Origin: a virus
Length of the DNA stretch: 29,580 nucleotides
IMG/VR virus record: IMGVR_UViG_3300006947_000057
Coordinates: 1 to 29,580 of that record
Strand: one strand, 5' to 3'
Position numbers and translations under genes: made by a program. Shown piece after piece: positions 7,095 through 16,600 of this stretch. The first letter of the stretch is position 1. Each line of letters begins with the position of its first letter. The notes beneath the pieces were generated by a model. The model saw nothing but the letters and a program-made list of their open reading frames with translations. It was not told the DNA's origin and did no database searches.

Positions 7095-9566
7095 ATGGCA
7101 TCAGGAAACTATACAAGAACATCAGCAGGTATGACTACTGGATTTAAAGATTCAGGACCATATGAAGCAATTGTAGTTAATAACCTCGACAGTCGATATA
7201 TGGGCGGTCTTACTGTTGAATTGTTAAAATACACTCAAGCGGGTGGCACTCCGGAAAAATCAGGACAGCTACTAAATGTTAGATATTTAAGCCCTTTTTA
7301 CGGCACAACACCAAACTCAGCGTTAACAGCAAACGATGGTTACGAACATACACAAAAAAGTTATGGTATGTGGATGGTCCCTCCAGACATAGGTACTAAG
7401 GTACTTGTAATATTTGCAGAAGGCAATGCAAACTTTGGTTATTGGATTGGATGTATACCTGCAGACTATATGAACTTTATGGTTCCTGACGGCAAAGCAT
7501 CTACACAAAATACAACAGGTGTTACTCCTCCTGGTTTAAAAGGTAGAAAACTCCCAGTAGGCGAGTATAACAAAGCAATTGAAACTGGCGCAAAGGTTGA
7601 TCCTACACTTTTTGAAAAACCTTACAACAAAGACTTTACAGAATCCTTAGAAATTCAAGGGTTGTTAAATGACGAAGCCCGCGGCACAACTACAACTAGT
7701 GCAAGACGAGAAATACCTAGTATGGTATTTGGTATTAGTACTCCTGGTCCAAAGGATCGGAGAGACGGAGCACCTAAATCAGAAATAGGCACAGCTGGAC
7801 AAAAAGTAGCAGTACCGTCTAATAGACTTGGCGGCACATCATTTGTAATGGACGACGGCGATGAAAGATTTGTTCGCGCCACACATGCAGAAGATGGTCC
7901 TCCTATATATAAAAACAAAGGAAATAAAGAAGAGGGCGGTGATAGAACCATTCCGCAAAACGAATTATTCCGTATACGTACTAGAACTGGTCATCAAATA
8001 TTAATGAATAACAGCGAAGACTTAATTTATATAGGTAACGCTCGTGGAACAACTTGGATAGAAATGTCTAGTGATGGCAAAATTGATATTCATGCACAAG
8101 ACAGTGTTAGTATTATGACTGAAAATGATTTAAACATTACTGCTGAACGTGATATTAATATGGAAGCTGGCAGAAATGTTAATATTAAAGCTACTGGCAG
8201 AACAAAAGGCCAAGATACTGGCAGAGTACAAATTGAATCTGTTAACGATTTTAATTTACATGTTGGAGCTAATAGTAAAATTACTGTAGGAAAAGATCAA
8301 CATATAAAAGTAAAAGGATCGCAGCATTTAGATACTAATAATTTTTTGCATATTAAAACAGGTCAAGATAATAGATTAACAGCAGGCGGCTCAACACATA
8401 TTAACAGTACTAAAGAGCATAGAGAAACAGCAACATATGTGCATATGAATGGACCAACAGCTTCGATAGCAAATCCTTCGAAAGAAGTACAATCACTTGA
8501 AACAATCACGTTACCGCGTGTTGAGCCAGGTAGTGTAATATCAGGATACGAATCTATACTAGCAAGAGCACCGCAGCACGAGCCTTGGCCGCACCATGAA
8601 AACTTAGATCCGCTATCGTTTAAGAAAACACAAACAGATAGAGAAACACCAGGAGCACTCCCAACAGCAGATAGAGTAGTTACTCCGGATACGTTTGATA
8701 AAAACTTACAAGGACGTACAACAAGTGCGTATGTGGGCGGCTCAGGCGGCAACGTTACATCGGGATCAAGTGCAGGTGGACCCGGACACGGCCAAACTCC
8801 AGTACCACAAGGAGATTATACAAGCAACTTTGACTTTGACGGTACAGAAGCATTAGGATCATTAAGCGCAAGATACGAATCAAGAGGAAACCCAGCAACT
8901 ATTGGTTGGGATAGTACAGGTGGATTTAGTTACGGAACATATCAGCTTGCAGCAAACGTAGGTGTTATGAACGAATTCCATAATTGGCTAGCAAACGCAC
9001 ATCCTAATTTAGAGTCGCAATTATCCGCAGCAGGAGGAGCAACAGCAGCCCGCGCAGGAACTAAAGCATATAAAGCAGCTTGGGCACAAGTAATGTCTAC
9101 AGCAGAAGCAGCAGAAGCACAACACGAGTATGCAGTATTAGCGTACTATAGTCCAGGTGCTAGAAATATTAAAAGAAAAACTGCTCTTGACTGTAATTTA
9201 CGTTCTACAACTTTACAAAATGTTGTGTGGTCTTGTGCTATACAACACGGAGTTGGCGGCGCAGCAAAAGTATTCCGCAATGCTCTTGCATCTCTTGGAT
9301 ATCCAGGTAACCAACCATCTCTCACTGAACCAAGTGAAGCTGCTTTAATTAGAGCAGTTTATAAAGAGCGTCGAAATGTCAATAAGCATTTTGCTAGGAG
9401 TACTTCTGGTGTTAAAGCAAGTGTTGTTAAACGGTTCCATAATGAAGAAGCTGATGCATTAAAAAGTTTAGAACAGGAAATTTTACTAGCAAAACAAAAT
9501 ATAAAACAACAAGAGCCAACTGATAATAGTGCAGCACAACAACCAGCAGGTTCTTTAAGGGTATAA
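7095..9566 (+). CDS. 5: gp5-like baseplate hub spike with C-terminal lysozyme-like domain
   Basis: The 823-aa product has three recognisable parts. Residues about 20-135 look like the OB-fold N-terminal domain of T4 gp5 (Y-E-A-I-V-V-N-N-L-D, then G-T-K-V-L-V-I-F-A-E-G-N-A-N-F-G-Y-W-I-G). Residues about 299-450 are the beta-helix needle, with short repeating lines such as K-I-D-I-H-A-Q-D, D-I-N-M-E-A-G-R and N-V-N-I-K-A-T-G, as in gp5/VgrG spikes. Residues about 585-770 look like a lysozyme-type peptidoglycan hydrolase: A-R-Y-E595-S-R-G-N, followed by G610-F-S-Y-G-T-Y-Q617; E595 is the candidate catalytic acid. T4 gp5 has its lysozyme between the OB domain and the needle, so here the order differs. 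The spike trimer would pierce the outer membrane and the enzyme would open the peptidoglycan. AGAGGA (7078-7083) lies 11 nt before ATG. Confidence 0.82.
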   Translation: MASGNYTRTSAGMTTGFKDSGPYEAIVVNNLDSRYMGGLTVELLKYTQAGGTPEKSGQLLNVRYLSPFYGTTPNSALTANDGYEHTQKSYGMWMVPPDIGTKVLVIFAEGNANFGYWIGCIPADYMNFMVPDGKASTQNTTGVTPPGLKGRKLPVGEYNKAIETGAKVDPTLFEKPYNKDFTESLEIQGLLNDEARGTTTTSARREIPSMVFGISTPGPKDRRDGAPKSEIGTAGQKVAVPSNRLGGTSFVMDDGDERFVRATHAEDGPPIYKNKGNKEEGGDRTIPQNELFRIRTRTGHQILMNNSEDLIYIGNARGTTWIEMSSDGKIDIHAQDSVSIMTENDLNITAERDINMEAGRNVNIKATGRTKGQDTGRVQIESVNDFNLHVGANSKITVGKDQHIKVKGSQHLDTNNFLHIKTGQDNRLTAGGSTHINSTKEHRETATYVHMNGPTASIANPSKEVQSLETITLPRVEPGSVISGYESILARAPQHEPWPHHENLDPLSFKKTQTDRETPGALPTADRVVTPDTFDKNLQGRTTSAYVGGSGGNVTSGSSAGGPGHGQTPVPQGDYTSNFDFDGTEALGSLSARYESRGNPATIGWDSTGGFSYGTYQLAANVGVMNEFHNWLANAHPNLESQLSAAGGATAARAGTKAYKAAWAQVMSTAEAAEAQHEYAVLAYYSPGARNIKRKTALDCNLRSTTLQNVVWSCAIQHGVGGAAKVFRNALASLGYPGNQPSLTEPSEAALIRAVYKERRNVNKHFARSTSGVKASVVKRFHNEEADALKSLEQEILLAKQNIKQQEPTDNSAAQQPAGSLRV

Positions 9567-9572
9567 TTAGGG

Positions 9573-9578
9573 TAAATA
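9573..9578 (+). promoter_or_regulatory. TAAATA motif just before gp25 (weak late-promoter candidate)
   Basis: GTAAATATAG follows the gp5 stop and is shared in form with other gaps. It ends only 4 nt before the gp25 ATG, so T4-like geometry would put the start at or inside the initiation codon. It may be coincidental or may drive downstream genes. Confidence 0.3.
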
Positions 9579-9582
9579 TAGT

Positions 9583-10023
9583 ATGAGCCAATTAGAAAAA
9601 AATCTATACAAAAGAGTTACAATATCCAATCCTAAACAGACAGCAACGTCTGGTAGAACATACAGGGGTTTCTCTACAGTTGCAAATACTAAAACTTTTA
9701 GTATATATGACTTTGAACTTATTAAACAAGACTTAATAAATCACTTCCATATACGCCAAACTGAGAAATTAAGTGATCCTACATTTGGCACTATTATTTG
9801 GGATATTTTATATGAACCGTTTACTATCGAAGTGCAAGAAGCAATTATTGATGATGTTACTCGCATTGTTAACTATGATCCCAGAATACAAGCAAGTAAT
9901 ATTGAAATTGATACGTATGAGCAAGGAATACAAATTGATTGCGCTATAACGTTTTTACCCTTCGGTGTAACTGATCAGTTACGCTTCAGATTTGACAAAG
10001 ATAACGGACTACTCCAGCAATAA
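9583..10023 (+). CDS. 25: Baseplate wedge protein gp25-like
   Basis: A 146-aa protein with the gp25/GpW family pattern: D-L-I-N-H-F-H-I-R-Q-T-E-K-L-S-D-P-T-F-G (about residues 49-68), then I-I-W-D-I-L-Y-E-P-F-T, then V-Q-E-A-I-I-D-D-V-T-R-I-V-N-Y-D-P-R. It is slightly longer than T4 gp25 (132 aa) because of a basic N-terminal extension of about 35 residues. The protein belongs to the inner baseplate wedge, binding the gp6/gp53 core and helping start the sheath. The ribosome site is weak (AGGG at 9569-9572, 10 nt from ATG). The position directly before gp6 matches the wedge module seen in contractile injection systems. Confidence 0.88.
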   Translation: MSQLEKNLYKRVTISNPKQTATSGRTYRGFSTVANTKTFSIYDFELIKQDLINHFHIRQTEKLSDPTFGTIIWDILYEPFTIEVQEAIIDDVTRIVNYDPRIQASNIEIDTYEQGIQIDCAITFLPFGVTDQLRFRFDKDNGLLQQ

Positions 10024-10052
10024 AAATTAAATACACACATTATCATTTCAGG

Positions 10053-10066
10053 TAAATACATTAGTA
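10053..10066 (+). promoter_or_regulatory. Late-promoter-like motif (GTAAATA) before gp6
   Basis: TAAATA at 10053-10058 ends 23 nt before the gp6 ATG, almost the same spacing as at the start of the cluster (24 nt). The ribosome site AGGA is at 10071-10074. A second TAAATA at 10028-10033 lies in the same 58-bp gap. Likely a gp55-dependent late promoter by analogy with T4 TATAAATA. Confidence 0.5.
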
Positions 10067-10081
10067 AACAAGGAAAATGAT

Positions 10082-13000
10082 ATGTCTGCAAATGATCGAC
10101 AGTCGAGGCTTTTAGTAGCTGAGGACTGGAAAAGAATATACCAAAGCTTTAGGAATGCTGATTTCCAAAGCTACGATTTTGATAATCTAAGACGCACAAT
10201 GATTAACTATTTGCGTCAAAACTATCCAGAAGATTTTAACGATTACATTGAATCGAGTGAATACCTTGCGCTAATTGATATGATTGCTTTCCTTGGGCAA
10301 AACTTATCATTCCGTATTGATTTAAACGCTCGTGAAAACTTCCTTGAAACAGCAGAACGCAGAGAAAGTGTATTACGTCTAGCACGTATGTTGTCTTACA
10401 ATCCCCGCAGAAACCAAGCAGCTAACGGCTTGCTCAAATTTGACACAATTAAAACAACTGAAAATCTGTTAGATAGTAACGGGTTAAATATGGCAGGAAT
10501 TACTGTTAAGTGGAATGACCAAACTAACACAAATTACTTTGAGCAGTTTGTTAAGATTATGAATTCAGCATTACCGATATCTAATTCGATTGGTAATCCT
10601 TTAAAGTCTGCATTAATTGCAGATGTACAAACACAAAAATATCGCTTAAATGCTACAAATACTGGCACAGCAATATATCCGTTTACTAAGCGTATTGAAG
10701 GTGTAAGCACGGGCTTTGAAATTGTAAGCACAGATATGTCAACAGACGAAATATTTGAAGAAGCACCGCTTCCAGGTAACAGTCCTGCATTTTTATTCCG
10801 TGATGACGGACAAGGCGCTGGCAGTGCTAACACTGGCTTCTTTATGCACTTCCGTCAAGGTAAGCTTGAAACAGGAAACTTTAGTGTAACTAACCCTACG
10901 CCGAATCAAGCAATTCAAATTGATTCTGAAAATATTAATGATACTGATGTTTGGGTATTTGCAGTAAACAGCAGCGGCTACGAAAGTAACCAGTGGACAA
11001 AAATAGATTCTACTGAAGGCAACAACGTTATCTACAATAGCTTGTTTAATAAAACTAGAGATGTATTTGCAGTAACTACACGTATTGGCGACAGAATTAA
11101 CTTAGTATTCAGTGACGGTGTATTTGGTAATTTACCGGCTGGTGATTTTAGAGCATATTATAGATCTAGTAGTAACGTGAGAAGTGTAATAACGCCTAGT
11201 GCAATTAATACAGTAAGTATTGATATACCTTATCAGTCAAGAAACGGTACAGCACAAACACTTACACTTGGACTTAAATTAAACTATACTGTGTCTAACG
11301 GCACATCATCAGAAACTAATGCAGAAATTAAGCAAAATGCACCTGCAACTTATTATACACAAAATAGATTAATTACTGGCGAAGATTATAATATTGGCCC
11401 GTTGGCAATTAGTCAAGACATTATTAAAACTAAAAGTTCAAATAGAATTTCAAGTGGTATAAGTCGATTCTTTGACTTAAAAGATGCAAGTGGTAAGTAT
11501 TCAAATACAAGTTTGTTTGCAGATGACGGCGTAATTTATAAAGAAGAATTTGCCGAAAAACAATCATTTACGTTTGCAACACAAACTGACATTGAAGGTG
11601 TTATATATAACACTATCGAAAAAGTTTTAAGTAATATTAACACCCAAAACTTCTACCTTGCAAAATACCCAAAAATTATTGTTAGTGATCTTAGTGCGTC
11701 TTGGAACCAATATAGCACTAGTACAAACCAAACATTAGGACTATTACAAGATATCGATGCAAATCCTTATACAGTAGGTACGTTTACTGCAAACAGTTTA
11801 CGTTTACTAGAAGCTGGAACAATGGTAAAGTTTGTTGCACCGACAGGCAAACATTTTATGGCCGACGGTACGTTAATGGACGACGGCGCAGCAGGAGACC
11901 ACTTAGGTAAAACAAATTATAAATGGTCTAAAGTAATATCTATTATCGGAGACGGAACTACGTTAGATGCAGACGGAATTGCACCTATTGCACTAAGCGA
12001 TTATATTCCAACTGGCGCTGTGTTAGAACAAGTTATTCCTAATTATTCTAAGGTACTAATTAACGACATAAAAACACAATTAATTGATCAAGCGTTTGAG
12101 TACAAAGACTTTGCATTGCGTTACGACCAGTATGATAGACAGTGGAAAATTGTACTAGCAGAAGACATTAACACAATTGGCGCATTTGCAACAGGTAAAG
12201 CTGGGGATATAACAGCAGAAAATCTTGATGCAAGCTGGATGCTATACTTTAAAACAGACGGAGAAAAATATACAATTACATATCGTAATTTAAGATATGT
12301 AATAGAAAGTGCAGAGGAAATTAGATTCTTCTTTGATAGTGCTGATAAGATTTATGACCCATCAACAGGGCAAATTGTTAGAGACAAGATTGATGTATTA
12401 AACATTAACAGACAGCCTGGCGCGCTAGTTCCATTTACTAGAGACTTTAATTGGACAATTACTGACGCTTATAGAGACGCAGAAGGATACTTAGATAGTC
12501 GTAAAATTCAAATTCAATTTATTGACCTTGATGATGATGGTGTAGTTGATGATCCTGATATTTTTGAGCAAATAGTTGGCGAAGATAATACAGCAATACA
12601 AACTAAAGATAAATTAATATTCCAGAAGAAATATACAACAACAGATGCTGTGGAAGATTTTAAATATTTTGCAAACACAACTGCTGAAATAATTGTAGTA
12701 CAGAATGAACCAGCTATTGCTCCGTATAGTACACGTCTTGAAGGACAAATATTTTACTTAATTGACGAAGGCATTTTTAGAAAGCTTAATAAAGTACTAA
12801 ACAACACACAAATTAATACAGATTATAAAGCATACTTTGGTCGCGCTGATTTAAAATTCCATTACATCCATGTTGCAGATAGTGGATATAGAATAGATCC
12901 AAGTGCAAGTAATATTATTGATACATATGTTTTATCTAAAGCGTACGACACCCAGGTAAAACAGTATATTAGTGGAGTACTTTTAACACAGCCTAAGCCG

Positions 13001-13615
13001 CCAAGTAATGATGAATTATTTAGAAGCTACGGAACTGAAATTAATAAAATAAAAAGTATTAGTGATGAAATAATTTATCATCCTGTAAAGTATAAAGTAT
13101 TATTTGGTGACAAAGCAACACCTGATTTGCAAGTTAGATTTAAAATTGTTAAAAATGCAAATATAGTTATTAATGACAATGAACTTAAATCAGACATTAA
13201 CGAAGCTATTAATAAATTCTTTGATATTGAAAATTGGGACTTTGGAGAAACATTTTACTTCCAAGAGCTTAGTGCTTATATTATAAATCAGCTGTCTCCT
13301 AAACTGGTAAGTATACTAATAGTACCGCGCCAAACTACACAATCGTTTGGTAGCCTATTTGAAATAAAAAGTGAGCCAGATGAAATATTTGCAAGTGCAG
13401 CTAAAGTGACTGATATTGAAACAATAGATCAGATTACTGCAACAAATTTACAAGCCAGTGGCACAGTACTTAATACAGTGGCAACAGCTTCAACAGCAGG
13501 GATTACAAGCAGTGCATCAACAACTACAAGTACAACAACAACTACAGCTACAACAAGTAGTGGATCAAGTGGCAGTTCAAACAGCAGTTCTAACGGTGGA
13601 GGCTATAGTTACTAA
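10082..13615 (+). CDS. 6: Baseplate wedge protein gp6-like, enlarged
   Basis: The first 130 residues are typical gp6: D-W-K-R-I-Y-Q-S-F-R-N-A-D-F-Q-S-Y-D-F, then R-T-M-I-N-Y-L-R-Q-N-Y-P-E-D-F-N-D-Y, then E-S-S-E-Y-L-A-L-I-D-M-I-A-F-L-G-Q. A baseplate-J-like signature (F-S-D-G-V-F-G-N-L-P-A-G-D-F) lies at about 343-358. The region about 985-1120 (E-I-I-Y-H-P-V-K-Y-K-V-L-F-G, then N-W-D-F-G-E-T-F-Y-F-Q-E-L) resembles the C-terminal part of gp6. gp6 forms the iris-like ring joining wedges around the hub. At 1177 aa it is far longer than T4 gp6 (660 aa): roughly 500 residues lie between the conserved parts, and a Ser/Thr/Gly-rich tail (1134-1177) is added. The start has AGGA 7 nt upstream. The stop overlaps the next ATG as TAATG (13613-13617). 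Confidence 0.85.
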   Translation: MSANDRQSRLLVAEDWKRIYQSFRNADFQSYDFDNLRRTMINYLRQNYPEDFNDYIESSEYLALIDMIAFLGQNLSFRIDLNARENFLETAERRESVLRLARMLSYNPRRNQAANGLLKFDTIKTTENLLDSNGLNMAGITVKWNDQTNTNYFEQFVKIMNSALPISNSIGNPLKSALIADVQTQKYRLNATNTGTAIYPFTKRIEGVSTGFEIVSTDMSTDEIFEEAPLPGNSPAFLFRDDGQGAGSANTGFFMHFRQGKLETGNFSVTNPTPNQAIQIDSENINDTDVWVFAVNSSGYESNQWTKIDSTEGNNVIYNSLFNKTRDVFAVTTRIGDRINLVFSDGVFGNLPAGDFRAYYRSSSNVRSVITPSAINTVSIDIPYQSRNGTAQTLTLGLKLNYTVSNGTSSETNAEIKQNAPATYYTQNRLITGEDYNIGPLAISQDIIKTKSSNRISSGISRFFDLKDASGKYSNTSLFADDGVIYKEEFAEKQSFTFATQTDIEGVIYNTIEKVLSNINTQNFYLAKYPKIIVSDLSASWNQYSTSTNQTLGLLQDIDANPYTVGTFTANSLRLLEAGTMVKFVAPTGKHFMADGTLMDDGAAGDHLGKTNYKWSKVISIIGDGTTLDADGIAPIALSDYIPTGAVLEQVIPNYSKVLINDIKTQLIDQAFEYKDFALRYDQYDRQWKIVLAEDINTIGAFATGKAGDITAENLDASWMLYFKTDGEKYTITYRNLRYVIESAEEIRFFFDSADKIYDPSTGQIVRDKIDVLNINRQPGALVPFTRDFNWTITDAYRDAEGYLDSRKIQIQFIDLDDDGVVDDPDIFEQIVGEDNTAIQTKDKLIFQKKYTTTDAVEDFKYFANTTAEIIVVQNEPAIAPYSTRLEGQIFYLIDEGIFRKLNKVLNNTQINTDYKAYFGRADLKFHYIHVADSGYRIDPSASNIIDTYVLSKAYDTQVKQYISGVLLTQPKPPSNDELFRSYGTEINKIKSISDEIIYHPVKYKVLFGDKATPDLQVRFKIVKNANIVINDNELKSDINEAINKFFDIENWDFGETFYFQELSAYIINQLSPKLVSILIVPRQTTQSFGSLFEIKSEPDEIFASAAKVTDIETIDQITATNLQASGTVLNTVATASTAGITSSASTTTSTTTTTATTSSGSSGSSNSSSNGGGYSY
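13481..13612 (+). repeat. Low-complexity Ser/Thr/Gly tail of gp6
   Basis: This stretch is mostly ACA/ACT/AGT/AGC codons encoding runs of T and S, then S-S-G-S-S-G-S-S-N-S-S-S and N-G-G-G-Y-S-Y. It looks like a flexible tether, with the terminal aromatic residues as a possible docking end. It also contains GGAGG (13598-13602), the probable ribosome site of the giant gene. Confidence 0.8.
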
Positions 13616-16600
13616 TGGCTAAGAATGATCAAAACGAAAGCGCACTACCTGTTCCAGGACAGAATAATAAAATTACTGCAAGTGATTTTTTACCAAAGTT
13701 CTTTAGAACTCAAGCTAATAAAAAGTTTTTACAAGGCACACTTGATCAACTTATACAGCCTGGCGTTGCGGAAAAGGTAAATGGTTATTATGGCAGAACA
13801 ACTGCTAAAGCATATAAAGTAACTGACAACTATATTGATGATGTAACTGCTGATAGAACTAACTACCAGCTAGAACCTGCGACAGTTATTAAAGACAACT
13901 ATGAAAATGTAACATTTTATAAAGACTATAATGACTACTTAGGCCAACTTAATGTATTTGGCGCAAACACAGATAATCACAGTCGTTTAAACAGTCAAGA
14001 AACATATGCTTGGAACCCAAATATTGATTGGGACAAATTTGTAAACTTCCGCGAGTACTACTGGATGCCAAATGGTCCACTTAGTGTACAAGTTAGAGGA
14101 CAGAGCAGAGATGTTGTTAGCACATACACTGTAACTACTGAAGACCAAGGCGATAATATTGCTTACATATTCAACGATGGTTTAACAGTTAATCCAACGT
14201 TAAAACTTTACCGTGGACAAACATACCGTTTTGAAATAAACACTCCTGGACATCCGTTGTCAATTGCCCTTAGTAGAACTTTTACTCCAGGCACGACTGT
14301 TGACACTAATGTTAGTACATTGTATACTGACGGTATAACAACGTTTGATAAAGACGGCAACGCTACAATGCTTAGTTATGTTGAAGAAGGAACAATTGAA
14401 TTTACCATTCCATCAAACGCTCCTGATATACTATATTACATTAGTGAAAATTCTATTGATACAAGTAGCTATATTAAAGTTTACGACATTGAAGAAAATG
14501 CATTCCTTAATGTTACAGCAGACATTATAGGTAAGAAAACGTATACTAGTGCAAACGGTGTTGCATTATCAAACGGAATGAAAGTTAAATTCCAAGGCGA
14601 TGTACTACCTGCTATATACGAAACTAACGATTGGTACGTTGAAGGTGTAGGCGATAAAATTGTATTAATTAAAGACCAAAACTTAATTATTCCAGCTGCA
14701 TACAGTGACAGTAAAAGTGTAGCGTTTGATGCTGATAACTTTGACATACTACCGTTTGCTGATGCCACTGCATATGCAACAAATAAAGATTATATTGTTA
14801 TCAACAGAAGTACTCCAGATAGAAATGCATGGAGTCGTTATAATAAATGGCACCACAAAGATGTAATTTTAAAAAGTTTTGAACTTAATAAGTTACCAAG
14901 AGATGTTGATGAATCAGCCCGTGCATTACGCCCAATTATCGAGTTTGAAGCAGGACTAAAGTTAAACAACTTTGGAGCATATGCCAAACAGGATGTTGAC
15001 TTAATTGATACATTTACTACAGATGTGTTTAGTACTATTGAAGGACAAATAGGGTATAACATTGACGGCGTTGCACTTTCAGATAACATGCGTATTTTGT
15101 TTGCAGCAGATATTGATCCAAAAGTTAGCGGAAAAATATATAATGTTAAATTTGTTGAAATTGGAAATGTTAGGCAAATTAGTTTAATTGAAACTACTGA
15201 TACATTACCTATTGATCTCGAAACAGTGCTAATTACACAAGGTGTAAAAAATGCAGGTAAAAGTTATCATTACCACGGAGCAAAGTGGACTGCCGCACAA
15301 GAAAAAACAACTCGCAACCAAACACCAAAGTTTGAAGTGTTTGATGTAAATGGTAATAGCTTTAGTGACACTACTTACTACGGATCGACTAGTTTTTCTG
15401 GCACTGAGATATTTTCTTACGCTACTGGCACAGGTACAGTTGACAAAGAATTAGGGTTTGCGCTTGACTATAAAACATTAAATAATACAGGCGATATTGT
15501 TTTTGATTTTAATCTTTTAAATGACACTTTCCACTATCAAACAGAAACTGACTTAATAACACATAAAATTAATAGTGGCTATTTAAAGAAATATAAATCA
15601 CTTACTGCATTTTCTTATGTAAACGGATTTAGTAATACACCGTATCAAAGTAAGCAATATGTTATATCTGAATATGCTGCAACTGATTTACAGACTAATA
15701 AATTTGTAATTGATGTATATAAAGATTCTAGTAGTTTATCTGATTTACAGGTAATAGTATTTGTTAATAATAAATTACAAATAGCTGCAACATCATATAC
15801 CCTTGACAAAACTGCTGCTAATGTATCTGTTCTATTTAATACAGATTTAAAAGAAGGCGATGTTGTCAAAATTAAAACAGACAGTAAAGCTATTAAAAAT
15901 TCTAATGGATATTACGAGTTTCCGTATAACTTAGAACGAAATCCTTTGAACGATGATGTTAATCAATTTACATTAGGCGAAGTAGTTGACCATGTCGACA
16001 GTATGCTAGAAGATATTCCAAACTATGATGGTGTATATCTTGGATCAAGTAACCTAAGAGACTTAGGCGATTTAGATCGTTATGGCAAACGCTTTGTTAA
16101 ACACAGCGGCCCAATCAACTTGCCGCTGTACCACGTAACTAATAAAAGTTATAATATTGTAAAGGCATTAAAATATTCTAAAAGAGAATATTCAAGATTT
16201 AAAAAGACATTTTTAGATACTGCTTTAAACTTAGGATACGATGGTCCAGTTAAAGGACACGTAGATAAAATATTAAAAGAAATTAATGCTGATAAGTTAA
16301 CATCACAACCGTTTTACTTCTCTGATATGCTTCCATCAGGAGCAGCTAATAAACTAACGTACACTATATTAGATATTAGAACAACAGAATATCCAATTAC
16401 TAATAATTTCAACTTAACTAGTCTTAGTACAGAAAGTGTAATTGTTTATTTAAACGGATTACAATTAACACACGAAAAAGATTATAACTTTAATACTGCT
16501 GGATATATATCAGTAAGTTCAAACCAAAAAGAAAATGATTTACTTGAAATATACGAGTATGCATTAACTGACGGAAGTTTTATTGCTCCAACGCCTACTA

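Noticed and set aside
13481-13612. ACA/ACT-rich stretch read as a CRISPR array or intergenic repeat
   Set aside because: It is in frame with gp6, has no regular spacer-repeat period, and encodes a plain Ser/Thr/Gly tail.
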